DNA from: Chromera velia | Taxonomy: Eukaryota > Sar > Chromeraceae | Length of the DNA stretch: 20,000 bases | Reading direction: 5' to 3' | Assembly: GCA_018398765.1 (NCBI GenBank) | Contig: JAHBMJ010004212.1 | Span: 1 to 20,000 of the forward strand | In this document: positions 9,257 to 18,215 of the stretch, piece after piece | Layout: the number at the start of each line of letters is the position of its first letter | How positions within the stretch are numbered: position 1 is the stretch's first letter | The notes under the pieces: generated by a model | The model's input: only the letters and a program-made list of their open reading frames with translations | Databases searched by the model: none | Told to the model about the DNA's origin: nothing | Position numbers and translations under genes: made by a program

Positions 9257-9343
9257 AAAAGAGAAGGGGGGATTTGTGGGGGTGTACAGACAAGGGAGAG
9301 CAGGGTGGGGAGGAAAGGTGCAAAAATTGGACTTTCTTGGCTC
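8930..9343. other. Spacer after the CAP gene, purine- and TC-rich
   Basis: G/A-rich low-complexity DNA with a (TC)n tract at 9223-9255. It should contain the 3' untranslated region of the CAP gene. No further exon was supported, though a donor-like CAAG/GTGCTT at about 8908 leaves open a longer gene model. Confidence 0.5.
9223..9255. repeat. (TC)n microsatellite
   Basis: About 16 uninterrupted CT/TC units. Confidence 0.95.
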
Positions 9344-9662
9344 TTAATTCGTGCATGAGTCTCTTCCTTGCGTGACAAAAAAAGACAGTTGTTTGGCAGT
9401 CGGTTGGTCCCCCCTAGGACACCGGAGTCTGTTTGGTGGTGGAGTAGAAATGGAAGAAATTCAGGCTGTTTTATGGTGAATTCAAGGTCTGTCTATTTAA
9501 AGAGTTGCTTAATGTGTTGCAGTGTTTGAAACAGATTGATGCATGACTCAAAGCAAGAAAAACGCCCCGAGTCTCATCTGAAAATGAATTGAATGAATGA
9601 ACGAAAGAAAGAAGGAAAGAAGGAAAGAATGAAAGCAAGCAAGCAAGGGTTGTTTGAAGTGC
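9344..9662. repeat. Diverged ~310-bp segment, copy 2
   Basis: Second copy of the 8128-8440 segment. It carries extra GAAA/GAAG tetranucleotide expansion (about 9600-9645) before the shared TTTGAAGTGCAGCA end. Confidence 0.55.
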
Positions 9663-11348
9663 AGCACTGAAAATAGAAGAAAGAGAAGTAGTATCAAGGC
9701 AGTATGGAAGTTTGAGTGACACCTTCGTTGCCGTTCGTTGCGTGTGCCTTCATGTCCTTCACTGTGGTATCGGAGGGTTGGGAGCAAGCGTTGGGTTGGG
9801 TGGGTGGGGGGGGTTGGGGGGCATGGGAAGGGGGGAAAGCATTCGGCAGCAGCTACCTTGCGCTGGATCGATCTGTCTGTCTGTCTGGCATGAGCAGGCA
9901 GGTAGAAAGGCCCCCGGCACAGCAACGGCAACGGAGAGGGAAAGGTCTCGAAATGGACGGAAAGGGGTGGTACGTGTGGGGAAGGATTTCCACTTTCCTG
10001 AAAGATCGGAGAGTGGAGAAGTGTGGGTGTTGGGGGGGGAGGGGTCACCTCCCCCTCCCCCACTCCCGCTAGAGGAAGAGACGTTGGGAGGGGGGAGAAG
10101 GAGAGAAGTGTGGGTGTTGGGGGTGAAGGGGTCACCTCCCCTCCCCCCCCCTCCCACCGGAGGAAGAGACGTTGGGAGGAGGGAGAAGGGGAGAGGTGGA
10201 GGTGTTGGAAGGGGGAAGAAGGGAAGGGGTAGAGCTGTTGGAACGAGAAGAGTGCGGACGAACCGAAGGCATGAAAGCGGAAACCGCGACTGCAGTTTTG
10301 CGCAGTCCGGCCGCCGGTTCTCTTTCTTCTTCTTATTTCTTTGTTTGTTTTTTTCTTTTATTCTTTCTTAAGTTTCTTTGTTTTTGTCTCTTTCTTTCTT
10401 TCGCTCTCTCAATGCACGACACACACGCACATGCTATCTCTCACACACACAGCCGTGCAGAAAGACTCGTATATTCCTCACACTGTTTGCTGAAGTTTCT
10501 TTCTCTCTCTGTAACAGTTGCATGAGTGCCCACAGAGTGTCGCGATGAGCGTCCCTCTCCCGTGGCACTTCCCACTGTCTCCGTCGGAGGTCGTCTCATG
10601 TCGGTGGTCGAGCGTCCCTCTGTCAAGGCGGAAGGTGGGGGTGGGCACGATCGCTTCATTGAGAGAATTTAGAAAGAAAAAAGAAGAGAAGAGGAAAAAA
10701 AGAAGAGGCACGGCAGAACTCGAACAAAGACCAACAACAACGAAGCAAAAGGAGAGAGAAAAAAAAAAATGTGTGTGTTTGTGTGTGTGAGAGAGAGAGA
10801 GAGACATTGAGTGAGTGAGCGAGTGAAATTGTGTCCCTTCATGCCTATCTCTGCTTCCTTTCTTACTTACTTGTTCGCTTCCTTTCTTCCTTCCCTTCTT
10901 GCTTCCTTTCTTTCTACTTTCCGGCCGGCTGGTGCGTGACTGCTTCTGGAAGGGAACGGCACCTGCTTCCTTCCTTCCTCCCTCTGGGCGCGCACACGCC
11001 GGGCAGACCCTGATCGATCGAGGCTCTAGGGTCTGTCTGGTCGGAATCGTTTGGGGAGTTTCCTTTTTTGTTGGAAGCTCTTCATTTCTCTGAGGCTCTT
11101 TTGGATCTGATGGAACATCAGCAGAGGGTCAGTCGGTTGTCGATTGCATTGCATGGAAGACTACAGAGAGACGAAATTAGATCTAGCCGGCATTCTCTCT
11201 CCCAGGCATTTAAAGGAGCTGGTCGCAGCTTCTCTGGCAACCACTCCCCCAAAGACAGTCGGACTAACACGCCAGTTCTGCAAAGTGGATATTGCTTGTC
11301 TCTCTTCCTTCTCGTTGTATTGAAATCTGTAATATTCAGCGACACAGA
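9663..11348. other. Low-complexity intergenic region
   Basis: About 1.7 kb with no supported gene. It holds a G-rich stretch at 9797-9836, a GTCT repeat near 9870-9886, the G-rich minisatellite at 10021-10250, a T-rich stretch at 10320-10400, an A/G-rich stretch at 10665-10770, a GA tract at 10790-10804 and CTTC-type repeats at 10857-10920. Long open frames here follow strand asymmetry and lack coding texture. The last 200 bp should contain the promoter of the eight-cysteine peptide gene, but no element was identifiable. Confidence 0.6.
10021..10250. repeat. G-rich ~87-bp minisatellite with internal hairpins
   Basis: Two full units start at 10021 and 10108 (GTGTGGGTGTTGGG) and a degenerate third starts near 10195. 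Each full unit contains a G-run, GGGGTCACC and then a C-run, so GGGGAGG can pair with CCTCCCC around a short loop. Each also contains GAAGAGACGTTGGGAGG. Confidence 0.85.
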
Positions 11349-11867
11349 ATGAAGTTCGTCTCTTTTCTGTCGATGGCAGTCATGACCTGTCTTGCCAGCG
11401 GGCAGGATGTGATGGAAGCCCAGGGCGGCCCCCAGGCTGAGGGTGTCGCTGCCCAGAGTGTTTCTGTTAACTCTATTGAGTTGCCTGCCGTCGAAGATCA
11501 TGTCAATTCTTTCGAAGCAGTTCCTGAGAAGTCCGACCTTGCTCCTGCAGACGGAGACGGCAATTTGAATTCCCTGGAGACTGAAGACAATGTCCTTGAC
11601 ATAGACGACGAAGACATGATGGAGAAGCAAACACCCGGCTGTCAGTGCTTCTGCTGCAGCGGCGGCGCCACGTGCCGAAGAGTCGGATTCGCATCTTTCT
11701 ACGGCAGCAACTGCCTCACAACCCCCGCCAGCAGACGCTGCAGAACTGTCTGGGGAGACCGCTGCCCCCCCTACACCGGCAGTGGCAGGAGTTATTATGG
11801 CTACAGGGCGAGGGGCCGAAGCGTGACCAGTCAGACTATCACAAACCGTGAATACTTCAGGATCTAG
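11349..11867 (+). CDS. Small secreted eight-cysteine prepropeptide
   Basis: An intronless 172-residue protein that I do not recognise. Residues 1-18 (MKFVSFLSMAVMTCLASG) form a clear signal peptide. Residues 19-97 are acidic and Cys-free (D/E-rich, ending DIDDEDMMEKQTPG), as expected of a propeptide. Residues 98-172 are basic and hold all eight mature cysteines: C98, C100, C102, C103, C109, C122, C131 and C139, in a CxCxCC-x5-C pattern followed by three spaced cysteines. A Gly/Tyr/Arg-rich tail (GSGRSYYGYRARGR) follows. An acidic pro-region paired with a basic Cys-rich core is typical of processed secreted peptides such as antimicrobial, signalling or structural peptides. This is inference from layout; no known family or activity is claimed. 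The stop is TAG (11865-11867), and a 42-bp repeat downstream duplicates the C-terminal codons. ATG 11349 is preferred because the signal peptide begins there. Confidence 0.8.
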   Translation: MKFVSFLSMAVMTCLASGQDVMEAQGGPQAEGVAAQSVSVNSIELPAVEDHVNSFEAVPEKSDLAPADGDGNLNSLETEDNVLDIDDEDMMEKQTPGCQCFCCSGGATCRRVGFASFYGSNCLTTPASRRCRTVWGDRCPPYTGSGRSYYGYRARGRSVTSQTITNREYFRI

Positions 11868-12021
11868 AGAGATAAGGAGAGGGAGAGCCGTGAATACTTC
11901 AGGATCTAAAGAGAGAAGGAGACGGAGAGCCGTAAATACTTCAGGATCTAAAGAGAGAAGGAGAGGGAGAGCCGTGAATACTTCAGGATCTAAAGAGAGA
12001 AGGAGAGAGAGAGAGAGAACC
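11846..12021 (+). repeat. 42-bp tandem repeat overlapping the peptide gene's stop codon
   Basis: Units start with CCGTGAATACTTCAGGATCT at 11846, 11888, 11930 (CCGTAAATAC) and 11972, each exactly 42 bp apart. A GA-expanded remnant ends at about 12021. The first unit contains the last seven codons and TAG stop of the eight-cysteine gene. The other three carry TAA at the same place. Confidence 0.95.
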
Positions 12022-12143
12022 GTTGCTCTCGATCCAACCATCAATCAGTCCTCGAGCCATGCACCGACTGCATGGCCAGCAGTAATTTCTGTTAGCCCGT
12101 GTCAGTCCTCACTCGAACTCCTTGAAAGCTTCCTCAACGCTCC

Positions 12144-12275
12144 AGTGAGTGAGTGAGTGAGTGAGTGAGTGAAGCCGAGGGCAGCGTAGTGAGTGAGTGA
12201 GTGAGTGAAGCCGAGGGCAGCGTAGTGAGTGAGTGAGTGAGTGAAGCCGAGGGCAGCGTCGCGAGTGAGTGAGTA
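12144..12275. repeat. (GTGA)n/AGCCGAGGGCAGCGT compound minisatellite
   Basis: Blocks of four to six GTGA units alternate with AAGCCGAGGGCAGCGT. There are three complete compound units of roughly 38-40 bp plus a decayed end. The open Leu/His/Ser frame on the minus strand is a product of the repeat. Confidence 0.95.
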
Positions 12276-12279
12276 AGGG

Positions 12280-12471
12280 AAGGAGGGAGGAGCGTCCTGT
12301 GACCGAACGAAGACGAGTCGACAGCGGAAGTGAATGAGCGTGAGGAATTAACAAAACTGAACGGGAGCTATGAATTCCAAGAGTAGACATCTGGGTATAC
12401 GTCTCGGGTTGATGAAAGGAGAACAGAGATAAGTCAGAGTAGCGGTCTATTCAGCCTTTTCGGCGATCTGC

Positions 12472-12505
<34 letters not shown>

Positions 12506-13264
12506 AAATGTGTGTATTCACTCTTTCCCGAAAGGAAGCCCCGCGTCAGGTGTGGATAAGAGAGGGGCAGAGGAGCTCAACCGGACCCGTTATCCTCTTT
12601 GCTTTCTTGTAGGGTGTCCGGTTTGGCCGCTGGGTAACTGTCTCCCAGTTTTTAAGGGTTTGTCTTTTATTTCTTTCTGGAGTCTGAGAGGGAGTATCAT
12701 GAAAGCAGAAAGTTGGCGTCCGTCGCATCTGAAGACGCGTCACCTCTCTTTGGCTGATGTACTGTACTGGTGCCTGTGTATTCATAAAAGGCCTTGTCTT
12801 CATTTGGTTTGATGGTGTGAAGAGCGGGTTGGCGTCTGGTTCTAGGTCTGGTTAAGAGTTGTTTTTGCTTTGGTTTTATGGTCTGTTGTGCGGGTTTGCC
12901 TGAGATTGCCTCGTGTGAAGGGTTGTAAGTTGGTGGGTTGGTCGTCAGGCTCTTTTGACTGACCGAGTGACCGAGTGGCTCAAGTAGTGAGTGAGGCAGT
13001 TTGGAGATCACGTTTTGTCATTGCGATTGCCTCGTAGATTCCTTCTTCCGATTTGGAAAGATTATCCATGCCTGTCACAGGTCTTCGATCAAGCATCCGC
13101 AGCACGTTTTATTGTGTGTGTGTTTGTTACCGGTGTTGAAGCATTTGATGATGGCTGGAGTCGCAGCACGCCGTGAGAGGTCCATCTATCATCTGTGTTT
13201 GTTTTGTACCGGTCTTATGTCAATCGTTCGAAACGGTTCGATGAGGTATTGGTTTCAGATGTTG
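12280..13264. other. Intergenic stretch without a recognised gene
   Basis: Contains a (GT)n tract at 12472-12504. The rest is G/T-rich with short direct repeats: GATTGCCTCGT at about 12905 and 13025, and TGTTACCGGT/TTGTACCGGT at about 13125 and 13203. No exon with good splice sites or protein-like composition was found. Confidence 0.5.
12472..12504. repeat. (GT)n microsatellite
   Basis: About 16 GT units, with one CGTG interruption at the start. Confidence 0.95.
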
Positions 13265-14135
13265 TGATGCTAGTTGTGGTGGTACGATTTTTTCTTCTTT
13301 CATGGTCTGACAGACTGTTTGAAAAAATGATGTCATTATAATGAATAAGAAATCTACAGGGATTGACAGCCATTCTGCTTTACTATACCTAATGCGCTAT
13401 AATTAAAGTACTATTGAACACCAGAGATAGTCTAATTCGGTAATCTTTCTAGTTGTTCTTTCTTGTTTTATGTTTTATACCTTATTTATGCCATGAGGTC
13501 TACAGGTATAATACTAGGCTACTTAGCGATAGACTGGTACACTAAGTAGAGTTCCCTAGACAGTTCCTCTAGCTAAAAATTTTGCCTAAAATCAAGTGAA
13601 GAATAATGATTTCAATTCCAGTTTCAATCATAATTTTATGCTCGAATTTTGATAGATCTTTGAAGGAGACTTGCATAAACATGGACTGTCAGGAGCTGGG
13701 CTCCGACGGCTTTAGTCATTCAAAAAAAAAAAAAAATTGTATGTAGTTCTTCCTAGTTATTCGTAGAGTTCTTCCTTGACGGCCAGGCTACCAATACCGC
13801 GGGTAGCCGAAGGTTGTCCTATCTAAAGCGCTAGCTGCTATAAATTGAGTACAAAAGTTTTCAGACAAAACGGCGACAGTGCTCAAGGGCACCAATAAAA
13901 AAAAAATCACTTATATCACAATATTTAAGAGAATTAACATTTTTTAAAATTCTGAATTAAATTGTTGAACAACACATTCATAAATTATCTTGGCATACTA
14001 TTATGATACTAACATATTATACATGCAGACTAGTAGATTTACAAACTTGACTTCCAGACTGCGAATCACGCGATCACACATTTAACATTAAAAAATGTTT
14101 AGCCTCTCTCTACCATCGTGTAAACTAGTGTAAAC
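13265..14135. other. AT-rich, ORF-poor island
   Basis: Base composition shifts abruptly to A/T-rich over about 850 bp, and no open frame of 60 codons or more exists on either strand between 13268 and 14087. It includes an A14 run at about 13723-13736, an A10 run at about 13897, and stem-loop-capable segments: GGAGC/GCTCC near 13690-13703, GGCTACC/GGTAGCC at 13786-13808, and GTGC/GCAC near 13880-13893. Candidates are organelle-derived DNA, a decayed transposable element or a structured non-coding RNA. I could not match it to any known sequence. Confidence 0.6.
13786..13808. repeat. Inverted repeat / stem-loop in the AT-rich island
   Basis: GGCTACC (13786-13792) and GGTAGCC (13802-13808) are exact reverse complements around a 9-nt loop. 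They form a GC-rich stem inside otherwise AT-rich DNA. Confidence 0.8.
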
Positions 14136-14492
14136 AAAACGATCGCAGAGTGTTTTTGCACTTCGAAAATGACCAGGAATGAAGGAAAAGACGATGCAAG
14201 ACTTAAAGACGAACCGAACGTAAAAAAACAAAGAAACAAAGATGACAGGCAGAAGAAAAACCAGAAGAAAGGACGGTTCCATAGTCACCCACACGTCCAT
14301 TCAACCACCGACTCACACATACCACTACAACCCTATGCCCTTGTGTGTTTACACACACACACACACACACACACATGCAACCGTGTGTTTACACACACCC
14401 GCGGATCCGTTTCACATCAGATGCGTGCATGTCTCGGCCTCTGAATCATACAGGGCCTGCGACGCACGGACGAGAGAAAGGAGAGAGAGGGA

Positions 14493-14523
<31 letters not shown>

Positions 14524-15055
14524 TAAGAGAGGAAGGAATGTCACAGAAACAGATAAGAGAGACGGGAACCGTGCCTTCAGTTCACGATCTCCGAAACCCT
14601 TCAACATTGACCGACGCACTGAGAAAACACAGACGAAAGGTGGAATGAAGAAACCAAACCGAATTCTAAGAATCAAACACCAAATCACAATGCCTCGAAC
14701 CCCGAACACCAGACTCCAACACTACCTTTGCGCGTTTCCATGTGCGCAGCTTTCGTTTCCCTTGCGCACCTTTACACTGATCTTGCCCACAAGTCCCTCG
14801 AATGGGTTGCATTTCTTTCTCGCACTGAGTTCCTTCCTCATTCTGATGGCTTGCGACGTAGGCCTAACAGCACCCTGCTGACATAGAGCAGGACACAAAA
14901 TCCAACACCTAGCTGTCTCCCTTCCCTCGACTTGACGGTTAACCCGCCAACCCACCACCCTCCCAGCTGTTGTGTGCAGGCAGAGAAAGACTTACAGAAC
15001 AATCGAGGCGTACAAAGAACAGGTTCACTTCCTTCCCTGCCTCGCAAAGTGGTCA
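14136..15055. other. Intergenic stretch with CA and GA repeats
   Basis: About 920 bp between the AT-rich island and the end of the oxidoreductase gene. It holds a (CA)n tract at 14351-14374 framed by two GTGTGTTTACACACAC elements (14343 and 14383), and a (GA)n tract at about 14472-14523. No gene is supported. The 3' untranslated region of the minus-strand oxidoreductase gene, or an extra terminal exon, may lie at 14840-15055. Confidence 0.5.
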
Positions 15056-17635
15056 TCACCCCGCTCCTCGCCCCTCTTTCCGTGCACCTCCACAGACCGA
15101 CGGCAGCACACGAGAAGGGTTCTTCCCCCCCCTTGCACCTTCCTCTCCCTTTCCACCGCTTTGCTGGTGCAGGGACCTTGTCGTCTCTCTACAGCCCCGC
15201 ATCTCATTGTTGAAGATCCACCCGACAACGTCTCCGATCTCAAAGTCACCTCCAAATCCCTTAACCTCCCCACCCCTCCCCCCCACGAAAAGCCCTCCAG
15301 GAGCCTCCACACACACCCCAGCAGACCCCTCGACCCCCTCAACCTCCCTATGACACACCACCATCTCCATCAGACGCTCTCTCCACGATGCCACATTCTG
15401 CACCCGGAGGTCCACCCATCCCCGACGGGCCCAGGCGTCCACCGACTCGGCGTCAACGGGGGCCGACCTGAAGGCACTCAGAGGAAAGAGACAAACAGAA
15501 AGAATAAACAAAAGCAGTCAGAGGGATATTTCGATAATCGATACCGTGCTCCAACGCAGACAGTCTCGCGGAATGATCAGAATTACAGAGGTGACAAAGA
15601 GATGGACGGAGCAGAAAACCTCATCCAGATTCTTTCTTCAGATTTCAATCAAACAACGAACCTACCTCCTGTGTCCAGAGACCTCGGGCACATTCACAGT
15701 TGGACCCCTCAGGAGCGTGTGCCCGTCGGGGAGAAGAACCGGAACCCCCACAGAGGGGGCCAGGAGACGGACACCGGAAAGCTCAAGCGCTTTGCACATT
15801 TCCATCGCTATATCCTCATCTGTGTGTCCATCGAAGAACTCCAAAAGCACGCCTAGCTCCTCTCCCCTCGCACAATTCTTGGCGATCTGCCTCAGGAGCG
15901 CACATTCAAAAAGAAGTTTGCTCAACTGAGGGGGGCCTAGGCGGCCTAAGGCGATACTAGGGTATGCAGGTACAGTCGTTTGGGACTGGAGATGCGCATG
16001 GGGGGGCACTGCACTGCTCATCTCCCTGTCCATTTCCCTCAACTCAGACATCACTTTTTGTCTCAGGAGACCTGCCTTGTAGGAAGGACCCATCACAGAA
16101 CCATTCACTGCCGCAATCACGTCCAAACCTGTGTTGCCTCCTTGCAGCTCCCTCACAGCAACTGCCGCGATTTCCTCCGGCGTCAGGAATTCCATCTGGC
16201 CAAAGGCGCTGATGGCCGCAAACTCACCCCGGGCAAAGACGCCATTCTCCCCCGTGTCAACCACAGCAAATCTGAGGGGGCCTGCAATGATCAAAAAGAA
16301 ATTTGCGTTGATTCACTCTCTACTTCTGTTTGGTCAATGAGTCGTTCTCGAAAGAAGTTCCAATCGCCAATTTGGGGACGAACAGAACTTATGGGTGATC
16401 GTGCTGAATGCGGTTTGTACCCGCCAGAGAGAGAAACTATGATTCCCTCCACAAAGACGTACAGGCAACAGCAATTGGACACAAATAACGAGAAAGACAG
16501 CCTCAGGGCCGACACACCAGCAGATTGAAATGTCGAGGGATCTTCAGAGAGTTCCAACACCTGCTGTATCTCTCTACCCTCCCCATGATGACGGAAAGCC
16601 AACGTCTCCTCCCTCGGAAAGAAGGCAACTCCGTTGCCGTTCTTGTCGCGGTTGTTCATCATCCCAGTACGACGGTAGGCAATCAGAGCCGCCGGCTTCA
16701 ACTCCTTCACAATCAGGGGACCTGCACACACACACTCTACCAGACGCTTTCTCTCGCTGTGTCTGTCTTTTTCTCTGTCTCTCTCATACATGTCACCATG
16801 CACACGCTCTCGACACAGAAAAGGCAGAGAACCCCCCCCCCCCCCCCNACACACATTTGGCTACGCAAGCCAGAGCCAGCGAAGGAGGAAGAGAAACGTA
16901 GCCAGACCCACCAGGAGTTCTAGACAGCGCGAAGAGGAGCCCTGTGTGTCCGAACCCCGCCTCTGTCTTTGCCAGCAGCTTCTTCGAGGGCTTCTCCTCC
17001 GAGTGGGTGTACGGAATGTTCACACCCATCCCGCCCGTCCCTGTGGTCCCCACCTTCATGTACACACGGGTGCCCGCCTCTGAGGCCGCCCTGTGGAGCA
17101 TCAGCACGTGACGAATCAGCTGGGGCGCCCCCTGTGACAGTAGGAGGGTCTCCAAGTCGGCAATTTGTGAATCCACGCCCCTTGTGCTCATGCTCTCACG
17201 CACACGGGCCGCTCCCTCAAACACGTCCTGGTAGGAGATGCACGTGGCCGTGTTGACACAGTCCACAATGGCCTCGGGTCGACAGGTGAGGACGATCTTC
17301 ACGAGGTGGCTCTCCTGGTATGCTTCCTCGAAGTTGTCGTACAGGGCACGGAGGAGAGCCTGACGATGGGTAGGGCTTGCGAGAAGTTCACTTCGGGGAA
17401 TGTATGCCAGAGAGGAGGGCACAAAGATGTTGCCCCATTGAGGGATGAAGTCCGTGTGCGATGGGAGGAAGGCAAACTCCTGACGCAGCTGCCTGCACGC
17501 CTCCTCAGCACGAGACTGTCGGCACCCCGCTACGAAGATCACACGCGGAGGAGAGTCTGATCTCGCCAGCGCTCGGGCCACCTGCGTCCCGACAAGACCG
17601 GGTCCTCCGAGAATGAGGACGCTGTCGTGATGCAT
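15056..17635 (-). CDS. Bacterial-like Rossmann-fold oxidoreductase-like protein, four exons
   Basis: Exons on the minus strand are 17635-16912, 16721-16518, 16281-15666 and 15467-15056, all phase-consistent (donors GTGGGT, GTGTGT, GTAGGT). They give 651 residues ending in TGA. The N-terminus has a classical dinucleotide-binding glycine motif right after the start (VLILGGPGLVGTQVARAL), indicating NAD(P) binding. Other conserved-looking blocks are VDCVNTATCISYQDV, KVGTTGTGGMGVNIPYTHSE, KELKPAALIAYR, DTGENGVFARGEF, QMEFLTPEE, RLGPPQLSKLLFE, GVPVLLPDGHTLLRGP and GWVDLRVQNVASWR. I associate this block pattern with bacterial proteins annotated as SDR-like or NAD-dependent epimerase-like enzymes (from memory; substrate unknown). 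No targeting peptide is seen, so it is probably cytosolic. The last ~40 residues after GWIFNNEM are Gly/Arg-rich and unlike the rest, so the true C-terminus may use another splice (a donor-like AAG/GTCCCT lies there). Confidence 0.8.
16832..16848. other. C homopolymer ending in an ambiguous base
   Basis: A run of about 16 C is followed by N at 16848. It lies inside intron 1 (16911-16722) of the oxidoreductase gene, so it does not affect the protein. It marks an unresolved homopolymer in the assembly. Confidence 0.95.
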
Positions 17636-18142
17636 CTGATTGAGTGCTTAGTGTCAGCTTCGCCGTGTTCTCGTATTGGATCTGTGTGTCAGAGTTCGCA
17701 CTGAAAGAGGATGCAGTTTCTGTTCGTGTAGACGGACAAATCAGCAAGTGCCCACTCTTTGGTGTCAGATGCAGAGGATCGATGCTCGTCTTCTCGAAGC
17801 AGATCGAATGTGAATTCAGGTGTGTGACAACCTTCAATCTATATATATATCCATACACGCGCTTCTTAGAGTTGTTTGCGTAATCTGTTGTGAAAGATCA
17901 AGCTGTTTGCAATCTGACTGTTGCTGCATGAGAAAGCTTCGCACAGCATCAGTGACCGACACTGGTCCGACAGGCAGACTGTTTGATCGAACAATGAAAA
18001 GAGACGGAGGAGACATGAGGAGACGTCACTTTTTGAAAGCCCCAGTCTGCTTGACGCACGCGCGCGCGCGCGTAGACGGAAAACTCGGCTTACGTACTCC
18101 TCCCGTTTTGCTTTCTCACACAGAGACGCCACTTCAAAAACC
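17636..18142. other. Intergenic region upstream of the oxidoreductase gene
   Basis: About 500 bp that should hold the minus-strand gene's promoter. It contains a short (TA)n at about 17840-17850 and an alternating CG tract, (CG)6-7, at about 18059-18071. No gene was recognised. Confidence 0.5.
18135..18142 (-). terminator. Pol III oligo-T terminator of the tRNA
   Basis: On the minus strand a TTTTT run (18140-18136) begins three bases after the tRNA 3' end at 18143. This is the standard RNA polymerase III termination signal. Confidence 0.85.
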
Positions 18143-18215
18143 TCTTGGAGCCTGGATTCGAACCAGGGGCCAATGGAATTACAGTCCACTGCTCTAACCG
18201 CTGAGCTACACCAAG
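18143..18215 (-). tRNA. tRNA-Tyr (GUA), intronless
   Basis: A 73-nt cloverleaf folds on the minus strand. The acceptor is CTTGGTG/CTCCAAG (six of seven pairs, with a T-T mismatch at 6-67). The D arm is GCTC/GAGC. The anticodon stem is GTGGA/TCCAT with loop CTGTAAT, so positions 34-36 read GTA. The variable loop has 5 nt, and the T arm is CCTGG-TTCGAAT-CCAGG. C1-G72 and discriminator A73 are the eukaryotic tyrosine identity elements. CCA is not encoded. Internal A and B boxes are intact and an oligo-T terminator follows. No anticodon-loop intron is present, although eukaryotic nuclear tRNA-Tyr genes usually have one. It lies between the divergent oxidoreductase and decarboxylase genes. Confidence 0.93.

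Noticed and set aside
9548-10371. Long Gly/Arg/Val-rich (+) and Pro/Ser-rich (-) frames
   Set aside because: They are caused by the G-rich minisatellite and purine asymmetry, with no conserved motif or splice site.
11118-12044. 308-codon antisense open frame over the eight-cysteine gene
   Set aside because: Its repeated LSLDPEVFTA units are the reverse of the 42-bp repeat and the remainder mirrors the sense codons. There is no signal or splice support.
12144-12275. CRISPR-like regular repeat pattern
   Set aside because: The intervening segments are near-identical instead of unique spacers, and the genome is eukaryotic. It is a minisatellite.
14345-14881. 178-codon plus-strand frame starting in the CA repeat
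   Set aside because: The first third is microsatellite translation and the rest has no recognisable domain or support.
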